Below are positions 27,149 to 35,719 of a stretch of 64,000 nt of DNA, piece by piece. The stretch covers positions 28,235-92,234 of the forward strand of contig NZ_JAHLPR010000025.1 of assembly GCF_018918005.1 (NCBI RefSeq). The letters run 5' to 3'. The notes under the pieces are model-generated. The model saw nothing but the letters and a program-made list of their open reading frames with translations. It was not told the DNA's origin and did no database searches. How positions within the stretch are numbered: position 1 is the stretch's first letter; each line of letters starts with the position of its first letter. The stretch is from Paenibacillus sp. MSJ-34. GTDB taxonomy: Bacteria; Bacillota; Bacilli; Paenibacillales; Paenibacillaceae. A program made the position numbers and the translations under genes.

Positions 27149-27772
27149 TCAATGGATATCGCGGAATACGCCGATCACTTTGCCGAGGATGGTGACATGA
27201 TTGAGACGAATCGGCTCCATCGTGGCGTTCTCCGGCTGAAGGCGGATATGGTCCTTTTCTTTGTAGAACGTTTTCACAGTCGCTTCGTCATCCTCCGTCA
27301 TCGCCACGACAATGTCTCCGTTATCCGCGGTTTGTTGCTGCCGAACGATGACATAGTCTCCGTTATGAATGCCGGCTTCGATCATACTGTCTCCGATGAC
27401 CGATAGCATAAATACGTTATGATCCCCAACAAAATGTTCGGGCAGCGGGAAATAATCCTCAATATTCTCGGTGGCCGTAATCGGCATGCCGGCCGTTACT
27501 TTCCCGACGACAGGAACTTTGGTAATCGAATGTGTATATAAATGGGTTTGCTCGTCTTCCTGGCCCAAAATTTCGATCGCACGCGGCTTGGTCGGATCGC
27601 GGCGTATCAGCCCTTTCTTCTCCAACCGGTCGAGATGCCCGTGTACCGTTGAACTTGAAGCCAAACCTACGGCTTCGCCAATTTCCCGTACCGAAGGAGG
27701 GTAGCCTTTAGCCCGTACTTCGTTGCGAATGAATTCCAGAATCGCTTGCTGCCGATTTGATAACTTGGACAT
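27149..27772 (-). CDS. lexA: SOS repressor LexA
   Basis: The 207-residue protein has the winged-helix DNA-binding head ([30 protein letters not shown]), the self-cleavage bond A94-G95 in KVTAGMP, catalytic Ser129 (GDSM) and Lys167 (ATVKTF). RecA filaments trigger its autocleavage and induce SOS genes. The ATG at 27772 has GGAG upstream; the longer reading frame runs into its own promoter. It is divergent from yneA. Confidence 0.97.
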   Translation of the reverse strand: MSKLSNRQQAILEFIRNEVRAKGYPPSVREIGEAVGLASSSTVHGHLDRLEKKGLIRRDPTKPRAIEILGQEDEQTHLYTHSITKVPVVGKVTAGMPITATENIEDYFPLPEHFVGDHNVFMLSVIGDSMIEAGIHNGDYVIVRQQQTADNGDIVVAMTEDDEATVKTFYKEKDHIRLQPENATMEPIRLNHVTILGKVIGVFRDIH

Positions 27773-27803
27773 TGCCGTATCAACTCCAATGCTTTTTATC
27801 AAA

Positions 27804-27832
27804 ATTATACCATAGAACTTCAGTTCGCACAA
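27804..27832 (-). promoter_or_regulatory. lexA promoter
   Basis: On the minus strand TTGTGC (27832-27827), 17 bases, TATAAT (27809-27804). A GAAC-N4-GTTC box fills the spacer, so LexA binding would block polymerase. Confidence 0.65.
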
Positions 27833-27953
27833 ACGTAAGTTCTAAATATTTTCAATAGGAAAGAAACAAAAAAAGAACAAACGTTCGAAAAACGGATTGA
27901 CTCAAACAAGTGTTCGTGTTATGATGTGGATATCGTAAATAGAACAAGTGTTT
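27815..27953. promoter_or_regulatory. Five LexA (SOS) boxes in the lexA-yneA intergenic region
   Basis: GAACTTCAGTTC at 27815-27826 and GAACAAACGTTC at 27875-27886 are perfect GAAC-N4-GTTC sites. AAACGTAAGTTC (27831-27842), AAACAAGTGTTC (27904-27915) and GAACAAGTGTTT (27942-27953) each have one half-site mismatch. Boxes 1 and 2 cover the lexA promoter, box 4 sits between the yneA -35 and -10, and box 5 follows its -10. Confidence 0.75.
27897..27925 (+). promoter_or_regulatory. yneA promoter
   Basis: TTGACT at 27897-27902, 17 bases, TATGAT at 27920-27925. Confidence 0.7.
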
Positions 27954-27966
27954 GGGGTGTTGATAT

Positions 27967-28323
27967 ATGATCAACCAATACAGTACTTATAAGAGCATTT
28001 ATCATGATTCGCCGCTCATAACGGACCGTCAAGTTCGGCAAAACCGCAAGGTTGGGCAAGTTTTCTTATTTGCTGCGGTCTTGCTGCTGCTCACCAGTTT
28101 CGGCATTGTCAAGGCATTTGCCTCTTCAGACGATGACGAATGGGCGTTCGAATCGACCCCCGCCAAACAAATTATCGTTACGCAAGGCGAAACGATGTGG
28201 AGCATCGCCAAGCGTTATAAGCCTGAACGTATGGACATTCGCAATTATATTGAAGATATGAAGAAATTGAACCATAAACGTACTTCCGCCATTCAGGCCG
28301 GGGAACTGCTATCTATTCCTTAA
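27967..28323 (+). CDS. yneA: SOS cell-division suppressor YneA (LysM protein)
   Basis: This 118-residue protein has one TM helix (about residues 31-51) and a LysM domain (IIVTQGETMWSIAKRYKP ... AGELLSIP). YneA delays division during DNA damage in Bacillus. Divergence from lexA and the SOS boxes in its promoter support the call. The ribosome site (GGGGTG) is weak, which may keep expression low. Confidence 0.92.
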   Translation: MINQYSTYKSIYHDSPLITDRQVRQNRKVGQVFLFAAVLLLLTSFGIVKAFASSDDDEWAFESTPAKQIIVTQGETMWSIAKRYKPERMDIRNYIEDMKKLNHKRTSAIQAGELLSIP

Positions 28324-28374
28324 CCGCAGGTTTCCTCGCTTGCATCCCAGCTTACCTTCATAATATAATGAAAC

Positions 28375-28398
28375 GCCCAGGCGAGTGAGCGCCTGGGC
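28375..28398 (+). terminator. Hairpin after yneA, possible terminator
   Basis: GCCCAGGCG and CGCCTGGGC form a perfect 9-bp stem, but the following TATTC is a poor T-run. Confidence 0.4.
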
Positions 28399-28497
28399 TA
28401 TTCGCATTCCCTTGACAACCTGTTATGTACATGTCAAAGTAAAGAATGTACTATGTTTACAATCGGTTTCACGCAGTAAACGTGGAGGAGGGACAAC

Positions 28498-28692
28498 ATG
28501 GAAATCGATGCTTTGGTCGCGCGAATTAACGAGTTGGCGCGCAAACATAAATCCGTCGGTTTGACGGAAGAAGAAACGTTGGAACGCGAAAAGCTGCGCA
28601 AACAGTATATCGAAGGCTTCAAACGGTCGCTTCGTCAGCAATTGGATTCGATCGAATTCGTAGACGAAAATTCGAATACGATTAAGCATTAA
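28498..28692 (+). CDS. ynzC: DUF896/YnzC family small protein
   Basis: The 64-residue product (IDALVARINELARKHKSVGL, EREKLRKQYIEGFKRSLRQQL) matches the DUF896 helical-hairpin family, of unknown function. B. subtilis YnzC also lies in the lexA-yneA neighbourhood. GGAGGAGGG precedes the ATG. Confidence 0.92.
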   Translation: MEIDALVARINELARKHKSVGLTEEETLEREKLRKQYIEGFKRSLRQQLDSIEFVDENSNTIKH

Positions 28693-28779
28693 TCGCATTC
28701 GAATCATTTCGGCGCGGCTTCTTCATCGTTCGGAAAATAAAAGTCAAACGCGATATCAGCTATAGGAGGATCAATTCAC

Positions 28780-29328
28780 ATGTCTCGTTCTTGGGAAAGA
28801 ATGGTTCGCAAAAATACGCAAGCGGTTAACCGTGCGCGGAAGAAGCAAGGGAAAGGAACAATCACCACGGCATCCAAGTCGGAATTCGATAAATTTTTGG
28901 GCCGCAGCATTATATTGCCTACGGTTTTGATCGGGTTTGCGCTGATGTACGCCGTGATGACGGCCGGCGTAACGCCGGAAACTTCGTCGACTCTCTATTG
29001 GGTTACGATCGGATTGTACATTTTGCTCGGGGTCACTTTTATATTCCGCCGGCCTTATTTGGCAGTCGGCAAATCATCGGTGATGACGCGCCGGCTGAAT
29101 CGGGATCGCCGTTTAGAAGCGGGGCAAATCAAGCAAATTACGGTTCAGAAAGGTTATGTCGTCATTGAGCCGAGTATTAAAGGTTCTGCTTGGGTATTTT
29201 CGCGTTTGACGAACCGATACGACACGCAGGCGATGGCCGAACGGTTGGAGGAATTCGCCAAAGCCAACAACGTGCCGTTCGAAAACAAAGAAAAGCGGGA
29301 AGATCAGGCGGAAGTAGAAGAAAAGTGA
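28780..29328 (+). CDS. Conserved membrane protein, function unknown
   Basis: The 182-residue protein has a basic N-terminus (WERMVRKNTQAVNRARKKQGKG), two TM helices (about residues 44-63 and 72-89) and a soluble C-terminal domain with beta-strand character (YVVIEPSIKGSAWVFSRLTNRYD) ending in a charged tail. I do not recognise the family. AGGAGG lies before the ATG. It precedes the HAD gene by 47 bases and might be co-expressed. Confidence 0.75.
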   Translation: MSRSWERMVRKNTQAVNRARKKQGKGTITTASKSEFDKFLGRSIILPTVLIGFALMYAVMTAGVTPETSSTLYWVTIGLYILLGVTFIFRRPYLAVGKSSVMTRRLNRDRRLEAGQIKQITVQKGYVVIEPSIKGSAWVFSRLTNRYDTQAMAERLEEFAKANNVPFENKEKREDQAEVEEK

Positions 29329-29375
29329 ACAACCTCTATATATAGAAGAAACTTGCGCAGGAAAGGGAGAGGAAC

Positions 29376-30170
29376 ATGGCCATTAAGGCGGTATTATTTG
29401 ATTTGGACGACACGCTCTTGTGGGACGACCGCAGCGTACAGGAAGCGTTTGAAGCGACTTGCGAAGCTGCGCGGCAAAGCCATCCGGGCATCGATCCGTC
29501 GGAACTGGAGCAGGCGGTACGCACGGAGGCGAGAGCGTTATACGCAACGTACGATACGTTCCCGTTCACGCAGATGATCGGCATTAACCCGTTTGAAGCG
29601 TTATGGGGAAATTTTACGTCAGGGGAACAGCCGGAGTTCCGGAAGCTGCAGCAATTGGCACCGGCTTATCGCAAAGACGCGTGGACGCGCGGTTTGAAGG
29701 CGTTAGGCATCGATGACGCGGAGACAGGCGCAAAGCTTGCGGAGCGGTTCGCCGCCGAACGCAGAACCCGTCCGTACGTATACGAAGAAACGTTCGCCGT
29801 ATTGGATCAGTTGAAAGGCAGCTTCAAGCTGTTGCTGCTGACGAACGGTTCGCCCGATTTGCAGCAAGAAAAATTGGACGGCGTACCCGCATTAATTCCT
29901 TATTTCGATCATATCGTCATTTCCGGCTCGTTCGGCGAAGGCAAGCCTGCCGGCTCCATATTTAGATATGCGATGGAAAAGCTCGACATCGAGCCGCATG
30001 AAGGCTTGATGGTTGGCGACAAGCTGACAACCGATATAAAAGGGGCTTTGGGAGTCGGCATGCCGGCGGTTTGGATCAATCGGAGAGGCGCCGTACGCAA
30101 TGGCGAAATCGTCCCGGATTACGAAATTCGCCATCTATCCGAATTGCATCGAATTATCGCCGAACGATAA
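29376..30170 (+). CDS. HAD-superfamily hydrolase (YjjG-like subfamily IA)
   Basis: The 264-residue product has HAD motif I VLFDLDDTLLWDD, motif II LLLTNGS, motif III Lys in GEGKPAGSIF and motif IV MVGDKLTTDIKGA. Its cap is helical (residues about 15-110), as in subfamily IA phosphatases. Physiological substrate is unknown. GGGAGAGGA precedes the ATG. Confidence 0.88.
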   Translation: MAIKAVLFDLDDTLLWDDRSVQEAFEATCEAARQSHPGIDPSELEQAVRTEARALYATYDTFPFTQMIGINPFEALWGNFTSGEQPEFRKLQQLAPAYRKDAWTRGLKALGIDDAETGAKLAERFAAERRTRPYVYEETFAVLDQLKGSFKLLLLTNGSPDLQQEKLDGVPALIPYFDHIVISGSFGEGKPAGSIFRYAMEKLDIEPHEGLMVGDKLTTDIKGALGVGMPAVWINRRGAVRNGEIVPDYEIRHLSELHRIIAER

Positions 30171-30206
30171 CTTTCCGCCTTCCGAAGACGACATCTTCGA
30201 GCGTTT

Positions 30207-30242
30207 CCCGTTGTTCCGTTCGCGAATGACGGGTTTTTTTTT
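30207..30242 (+). terminator. Terminator after the HAD gene
   Basis: CCCGT-TG-TTC ... GAA-TG-ACGGG stem followed by nine T. Confidence 0.75.
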
Positions 30243-30307
30243 GAGCTTAACGGCATATTGATTCAAAAATGTCACAATTATATAACGAAAATGGCCCGAC
30301 AGAGCCA

Positions 30308-30336
30308 TTCGAAATCGGTACAATGGGTTATATAAT
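30308..30336 (+). promoter_or_regulatory. Candidate promoter for the Sco-FixH pair
   Basis: TTCGAA, 17 bases, TATAAT at 30331-30336, shortly before the GTG start at 30357. The -35 is poor. Confidence 0.4.
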
Positions 30337-30356
30337 AGCTGCAAGGGGGATAAACT

Positions 30357-30938
30357 GTGAGAAAAGTTATAGCCATATTGGCAAGTATGATGATTTTGCT
30401 CAGCGCTTGCGGAGGGGGCGGCAGCTCCAAGGGACTAGGCTGGGAAATCGGATCGTTTTCATTCACGGATCAAACCGGGCAAACGTTCGGGAAAGACGAT
30501 CTGGCCGGAAAGGTATGGATCGCCGATTTTGTGTTTACGAATTGCGTAACGGTTTGCTCGCCCATGACGTTTAATATGACGGAATTGCAGAAACGCGCCA
30601 AAGCCGAAGGGTTGGAGCTCGAAATCGTATCGTTCAGCGTCGATCCGGAACGGGACAAGCCGGAAGTGTTGGAGCAGTTCGGAGGGAAGTTCGGCGTAGA
30701 TTTTGCGAATTGGCATTTTCTGACCGGGTACTCGTTTGACGATATTAAACAATTCGCCAACACTTCGTTCAAAACAATCGTAGAAAGAGAAGCGGATTCC
30801 GATCAATTCATTCACGGAACTTCGTTCTTCCTCGTCAGCAAATCGGGCACGGTATATTCCCGGTATAGCGGTGTAGAGGATGTGCCTTACGATCAAATGA
30901 TCAAGGATATTAAAAAACTGAATAAAGCGAAATCGTAA
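30357..30938 (+). CDS. Sco-family copper chaperone/thiol lipoprotein
   Basis: This 193-residue lipoprotein (lipobox LSAC, Cys 18) has a thioredoxin-like Sco domain with C63-VTV-C67 in TNCVTVCSPM and the third copper ligand H153 in IHGTSF. Sco proteins help build the CuA centre of cytochrome c oxidase (B. subtilis YpmQ) on the outer membrane face. GTG start with AAGGGGG upstream. It is paired with a FixH-like lipoprotein gene 30 bases on. Confidence 0.93.
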   Translation: MRKVIAILASMMILLSACGGGGSSKGLGWEIGSFSFTDQTGQTFGKDDLAGKVWIADFVFTNCVTVCSPMTFNMTELQKRAKAEGLELEIVSFSVDPERDKPEVLEQFGGKFGVDFANWHFLTGYSFDDIKQFANTSFKTIVEREADSDQFIHGTSFFLVSKSGTVYSRYSGVEDVPYDQMIKDIKKLNKAKS

Positions 30939-30968
30939 TTTGAGAACGGAACAAAGGATTGAGTTGGA

Positions 30969-31385
30969 GTGAAATTGCAAATCAGATGGATGTCTGCATT
31001 GATGCTTGTCATCGTTCTGCTGGCGGGCTGCGGGGCTCAGGATCAAGGAGCGGACCAAAACGGAATGGATATGGGGGACGAATCGCTCGTACCGATCAAG
31101 GTGGAGATCCGTTTGAATCCGGAATCGTTTGCCGCCCAGGAAAAAGCGGTGATCGAGGCGAAGGTGACGCAAGGCGGCGATCCCGTTGACGACGCGCGGG
31201 AAGTATTGTTCGAAATTTGGAGAGACGATCAGGAACAGCATGAGAAAATCGAGGGCAAGCATACGAAGGATGGCGTATACCAAATTGAGAAGCAGTTCGC
31301 CGAACCGGGACAATACCATGTGATCGCTCATGTGACCGCACGCGATATGCATTCGATGCCGCAAAAAAACTTTGAAGTGAAATGA
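30969..31385 (+). CDS. FixH/YtkA-like lipoprotein
   Basis: The 138-residue product has a lipoprotein signal (LLAGC, Cys 21) and a beta-sandwich domain resembling YtkA/FixH (VKVEIRLNPESF-like strands; GVYQIEKQFAEPGQYHVIAHVTARDMHSMP). Family members are often near oxidase assembly genes, and pairing with Sco fits a cytochrome oxidase-related role. Met/His residues (NGMDMG, DMHSMP) could bind copper, an inference. GTG start with AAAGGA about 10 bases upstream. Confidence 0.78.
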   Translation: MKLQIRWMSALMLVIVLLAGCGAQDQGADQNGMDMGDESLVPIKVEIRLNPESFAAQEKAVIEAKVTQGGDPVDDAREVLFEIWRDDQEQHEKIEGKHTKDGVYQIEKQFAEPGQYHVIAHVTARDMHSMPQKNFEVK

Positions 31386-31390
31386 AATAA

Positions 31391-31427
31391 AAAAGCATGC
31401 CTGGATAAAACGCCCGGCATGCTTTTT
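31391..31427. terminator. Bidirectional terminator between fixH-like and mtnD
   Basis: AAAAGCATGCC / GGCATGCTTTT 11-bp stem with a 14-base loop, with A-run and T-run on either side. Confidence 0.85.
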
Positions 31428-31431
31428 CTCA

Positions 31432-31971
31432 TTATTTTTGAAAACTCGGGTCCTCGTACGGATGCGCGATCCAACCTTCCGTTTCGATGAACAAGCGAAC
31501 CGCGACAATTTGACGATTATCCATCAGCGTGAAAAAGTGCGGCGTACCTTCGGGTACGGAAATGACATCGCCCGCTTCCAGTTCCACATCGAAATAGCCG
31601 ACATCGTCCGCGCCTTTAATGATGAAAATGCCCTTGCCCGCTGTGATGGCGCGCACTTCGTCTTCGGTATGGGTATGCACTTGCTCGAATTTTTTTAACA
31701 ATTCGTCCAAATTCGGCGTAGCGTCGGACAGCGAAATAATATCCCACGTCGTATAACCGCGGCGGGCTGCCAAATCGCGAATTTCTTCATTGTATGTGGA
31801 GAGGATTTGATTTTTCTCCTCATCGCTCAAGACGAAGCGTTCCTGCAGTTCGGCAGGCAATTTATTTTTGTCCCAATGTTCGTAAAGCACTTCTTGACTC
31901 GTTAAAAATTCTCGTACATTATTTTCGCCTGAAATGCGTTCATTTGTATTCCGGATTCGAATTTCTGCCAA
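31432..31971 (-). CDS. mtnD: Acireductone dioxygenase (methionine salvage)
   Basis: This 179-residue cupin has metal ligands H99, H101, E105 (VHTHTEDEVR) and H145 (GTPHFF). It oxidises acireductone to the methionine precursor keto acid with Fe, or to an off-pathway product with Ni. The start is TTG 31971 with AAGAAGGG upstream. The other mtn genes are not in the window. The gene is divergent from metH, so methionine salvage and synthesis genes sit back to back; no S-box riboswitch was seen between them. Confidence 0.93.
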   Translation of the reverse strand: MAEIRIRNTNERISGENNVREFLTSQEVLYEHWDKNKLPAELQERFVLSDEEKNQILSTYNEEIRDLAARRGYTTWDIISLSDATPNLDELLKKFEQVHTHTEDEVRAITAGKGIFIIKGADDVGYFDVELEAGDVISVPEGTPHFFTLMDNRQIVAVRLFIETEGWIAHPYEDPSFQK

Positions 31972-32014
31972 GCTAATCCCTTCTTTCCAAGTTAATTGAT
32001 CGATATTATAGTTA

Positions 32015-32043
32015 ATTATAGTGGATTTTACGGATGGTGTCGA
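32015..32043 (-). promoter_or_regulatory. mtnD promoter
   Basis: On the minus strand TCGACA (32043-32038), 17 bases, TATAAT (32020-32015). Confidence 0.6.
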
Positions 32044-32125
32044 CTATTAATGCTTTTCTATTCATTCGTATTCTGGTAAACTAAGTCTTAACGTTTTGGC
32101 GGAGAGTGAAGGAGTTGTTGGAGAT

Positions 32126-35100
32126 TTGACGAAACCTAATCTGCAAGATCAAATAAAACGGAAAATATTAATTCTGGACGGTGCGATGGGCACGATGATT
32201 CAGCAAGAAAATTTGACTCCCGACGACTTCGGCGGAGAAGAATTGGAAGGCTGCAACGAAATGCTCGTTTTGACGCGTCCGGATGTCATTCAGCGGATTC
32301 ACGAAGCGTATCTTCAAGCGGGCAGCGATATTATCGAGACGAATACGTTTGGGGCGACAAGCGTCGTTCTGGCCGAATACGGTTTGCAGGATCGCGCGGC
32401 AGAGATTAACCTTGCCGCAGCGAAGCTGGCGATCGCCGCCGTAGAGAAGTATTCCACGCCGGAATGGCCGCGTTATGCAGCCGGGGCGCTGGGACCGACG
32501 ACGAAGACGCTGTCGGTAACCGGCGGCGTAACGTTCAAGGAACTGGAGGACAGCTATTACGAGCAAGCGCTCGCGCTCATCGAAGCCGGCGTGGATGCGC
32601 TGCTGCTGGAGACTTCGCAGGATACGCTTAACGTGAAAGCGGGCAGCATCGGCATTCGCCGCGCGTTTGAAACGGCTGGCCGCACGTTGCCGATTATGAT
32701 CTCGGGGACGATCGAACCGATGGGCACGACGCTTGCGGGGCAAAATATCGAATCGTTCTACATTTCGCTTGAGCATTTAAACCCGATTTCCGTCGGATTG
32801 AACTGCGCGACAGGACCGGAATTTATGCGCGACCATATCCGTTCGTTATCGGAGATCGCGGGCACCGCGATCAGTTGTTACCCGAACGCGGGCCTCCCCG
32901 ACGAGAACGGACATTACCACGAATCGCCGGAATCCCTTGCCAAAAAAATGGCCGCCTTCGCCGAGCAAGGCTGGTTAAATATCGCGGGAGGCTGCTGCGG
33001 AACGACGCCCGAACATATTCGCGTTCTTGCGGAGACGCTCTCGGCTTACAAGCCTCGATCGGAATTCGGCTCGCATCCGCCGGCCGTGTCCGGCATCGAA
33101 ACGGTATACATCGAGAACGAAAACCGTCCGTATATGGTTGGAGAGAGAACGAACGTTCTCGGTTCGCGCAAATTTAAACGGTTGATTGCGGAAGGCAAAT
33201 ACGAAGAAGCGTCGGAAATCGCCCGGGCCCAGGTGAAGAGCGGGGCGCATGTGATCGACGTCTGTTTGCAGGATCCGGACCGGGACGAAGCGTCCGATAT
33301 GAAGCAATTTTTGGAGCTTGTCGCGAAAAAAGTCAAGGTGCCGCTCGTCATCGACACGACCGACCCTTCCGTCATCGAGCTGGCGTTAACCTATTCGCAA
33401 GGGAAAGCGATCATTAACTCCATTAATCTTGAAGACGGTGAAGAAAAATTCGAAAGAGTCGTGCCGCTGATCCACAAGTACGGCGCGGCTGCGGTCGTCG
33501 GGACGATCGACGAGCGCGGACAGGCGATCACGCGCGAGGATAAGCTTGAAGTCGCCAAGCGATCGCATGATTTGCTTGTGCATAAATACGGCATGAAGCC
33601 GGAAGACATCATTTTCGACCCGCTTGTATTTCCGGTCGGTACCGGAGACGAGCAATATATCGGTTCCGCGAAAGAAACGATCGAAGGCATTCGGCTCATT
33701 AAACAGGCGTTGCCGAAATGCCAAACGATTTTGGGAATTAGCAATATTTCGTTCGGCTTGCCGGAAGCCGGCCGCGAAGTGTTGAACTCGGTCTTTTTGT
33801 ACGAATGTACGAAAGCCGGTCTGGATTACGCGATTGTAAACACGGAGAAGCTGGAACGGTACGCCTCCATACCCGAAGAGGAACGGAGACTGTCGGAAGC
33901 TCTGTTATACGACACGAACGACGATACGCTCGCCGCTTTCGTGGCGGCTTTTCGCGAGAAGAAAGTCGTCAAAAAAGAAAAAACGACGAATCTGACCTTG
34001 GAAGAGCGGCTTGCTTCCTATGTCGTCGAGGGAACGAAGGAAGGGCTCATTCCCGACTTGGAAGAGGCGCTTAAGAAATATACGGCGCTTGAAGTGATCA
34101 ACGGACCGCTCATGGCCGGCATGGAAGAGGTCGGCCGGCTGTTTAACAATAACGAACTGATCGTGGCCGAGGTGCTGCAAAGCGCCGAGGTGATGAAAGC
34201 GTCGGTCGCGTTCCTCGAGCAATTCATGGAGAAGAACGAAACGAGCGTGAAAGGGAAAATATTGCTCGCAACGGTGAAAGGCGATGTCCACGATATCGGC
34301 AAAAACCTGGTGGAAATTATATTGTCCAACAACGGGTTTCAAATCGTGAATCTGGGGATCAAAGTGCCGCCGGAGCAATTGATCGAAGCGTACCGCAAGG
34401 AAAACCCGGACGCGATCGGTTTGTCCGGCTTGCTGGTCAAGTCGGCGCAGCAAATGGTAACGACCGCCCAAGACTTGCGCAATGCGGGCATCAAGGTCCC
34501 GATTTTGGTCGGCGGCGCCGCGCTGACGCGCAAATTTACGAAAACGCGCATTTTGCCGGAATACGAGGGCGCGGTATTGTATGCGAAAGATGCGATGGAC
34601 GGCTTGGATATCGCCAATAAATTGATGGATCCGAAGCAGCGCGCAATCATGATGGAAGAAATCGAAGCCGCGCGGCAATCGGCGGGCGAAGAGGAAGTCG
34701 CCAAGAAGCCGCTCCCGGAACTGACGAGAGCCGTTCGTTCCGACGTGTCGCAGGATGTCCCGGTTTCCGTTCCGCCAGACTTGGACCGCCATATCTTGCG
34801 CGATTATCCGCTCGGGCACATTATCCCTTACGTCAATATGCAGATGCTGCTCGGGCATCATCTTGGCCTGCGCGGCTCGGTGGAGAAGTTGCTGGCCGCC
34901 GGCGATCCGAAAGCGCTCGAGTTGAAGGAAACGGTAGACGGCATGCTGCAGGAAGCGATGGCGAAACATACGATACAGGCTCACGGAATGTACCGGTTCT
35001 TCCCTGCGCAATCTTCCGGCAACGATATTATTGTTTACGATCCGCAAGATCGGAGCAAAGTGCTTAAAACGTTCTCGTTCCCGCGTCAGCATGTGGAACC

Positions 35101-35566
35101 GTTCCTATGCTTGGCCGACTATTTGAAACCGATCGAGAGCGGCGTCATGGACTATGTCGGCTTTATGGTCGTCACGGCGGGGCATGGAGTACGGGAACAA
35201 GCCAACGCGTTGAAGGAACAGGGAGATTACCTGCGCTCGCATGCGATTCAAGCTGTCGCTCTGGAAGTGGCCGAAGGCTTCGCCGAACGTTTGCATCATA
35301 TGATGCGAGACATTTGGGGATTCCCGGATCCGCAAGATATGACGATGAAGCAGCGGCTTGGCGCGAGATACCGCGGCATGCGCGTATCGTTCGGTTATCC
35401 CGCCTGCCCGAATTTGGAAGACCAAGCTTTGCTGTTCGATTTAATGAAGCCGGACGATATCGGAGTTCATTTGACCGACGGATATATGATGGAGCCGGAA
35501 GCATCCGTATCCGCTATGGTGTTCGCCCATCCGCAGGCGCATTATTTCAATGTGGATAAGGCATAA
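32126..35566 (+). CDS. metH: Cobalamin-dependent methionine synthase
   Basis: The 1146-residue protein has all four MetH modules: homocysteine domain (LDGAMGTMIQ; zinc Cys in AGGCCGTTPEHI), methyltetrahydrofolate-binding domain (MVGERTNVLGSRKF, INSINLEDGEEKF), cobalamin domain with base-off His motif GDVHDIGKN, and C-terminal AdoMet reactivation domain (RVSFGYPACPN). I set TTG 32126, 11 bases after GAAGGAG; the in-frame TTG at 32096 has no ribosome site. No B12 riboswitch was recognised in the 150-base leader. Confidence 0.95.
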   Translation: MTKPNLQDQIKRKILILDGAMGTMIQQENLTPDDFGGEELEGCNEMLVLTRPDVIQRIHEAYLQAGSDIIETNTFGATSVVLAEYGLQDRAAEINLAAAKLAIAAVEKYSTPEWPRYAAGALGPTTKTLSVTGGVTFKELEDSYYEQALALIEAGVDALLLETSQDTLNVKAGSIGIRRAFETAGRTLPIMISGTIEPMGTTLAGQNIESFYISLEHLNPISVGLNCATGPEFMRDHIRSLSEIAGTAISCYPNAGLPDENGHYHESPESLAKKMAAFAEQGWLNIAGGCCGTTPEHIRVLAETLSAYKPRSEFGSHPPAVSGIETVYIENENRPYMVGERTNVLGSRKFKRLIAEGKYEEASEIARAQVKSGAHVIDVCLQDPDRDEASDMKQFLELVAKKVKVPLVIDTTDPSVIELALTYSQGKAIINSINLEDGEEKFERVVPLIHKYGAAAVVGTIDERGQAITREDKLEVAKRSHDLLVHKYGMKPEDIIFDPLVFPVGTGDEQYIGSAKETIEGIRLIKQALPKCQTILGISNISFGLPEAGREVLNSVFLYECTKAGLDYAIVNTEKLERYASIPEEERRLSEALLYDTNDDTLAAFVAAFREKKVVKKEKTTNLTLEERLASYVVEGTKEGLIPDLEEALKKYTALEVINGPLMAGMEEVGRLFNNNELIVAEVLQSAEVMKASVAFLEQFMEKNETSVKGKILLATVKGDVHDIGKNLVEIILSNNGFQIVNLGIKVPPEQLIEAYRKENPDAIGLSGLLVKSAQQMVTTAQDLRNAGIKVPILVGGAALTRKFTKTRILPEYEGAVLYAKDAMDGLDIANKLMDPKQRAIMMEEIEAARQSAGEEEVAKKPLPELTRAVRSDVSQDVPVSVPPDLDRHILRDYPLGHIIPYVNMQMLLGHHLGLRGSVEKLLAAGDPKALELKETVDGMLQEAMAKHTIQAHGMYRFFPAQSSGNDIIVYDPQDRSKVLKTFSFPRQHVEPFLCLADYLKPIESGVMDYVGFMVVTAGHGVREQANALKEQGDYLRSHAIQAVALEVAEGFAERLHHMMRDIWGFPDPQDMTMKQRLGARYRGMRVSFGYPACPNLEDQALLFDLMKPDDIGVHLTDGYMMEPEASVSAMVFAHPQAHYFNVDKA

Positions 35567-35584
35567 TAGGTACCATTAAGGCCC

Positions 35585-35691
35585 AAAACCTTCGAGAGAC
35601 TCGCAAGTCGGTTCGTCGGGAAGTCTGCGGCGGCATAAGTGGCCAGAAGACTTGACGACATGCCCGTTACGCGCAAACTCGAAGGTTTTTT
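35585..35691 (+). ncRNA. Structured intergenic RNA element or oversized terminator, metH-rnz
   Basis: A perfect 12-bp closing stem (AAAACCTTCGAG 35585-35596 with CTCGAAGGTTTT 35678-35689, followed by TT) encloses about 80 bases. These can form GACT-CGCA-AGTC and a second helix GTCG..AAGTCT / AGACTT..CGAC whose loop contains GGC/GCC. It resembles no riboswitch class I know. It could be the metH terminator, an rnz leader or a mobile palindrome. Confidence 0.5.
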
Positions 35692-35719
35692 GCTGCGCGA
35701 GAGAAAGGAGGTCACGCGT

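Noticed and set aside
35585..35691. T-box or cobalamin riboswitch next to metH
   Set aside because: Neither the T-box sequence nor the B12 box could be found, and the element lies after metH, not before it.
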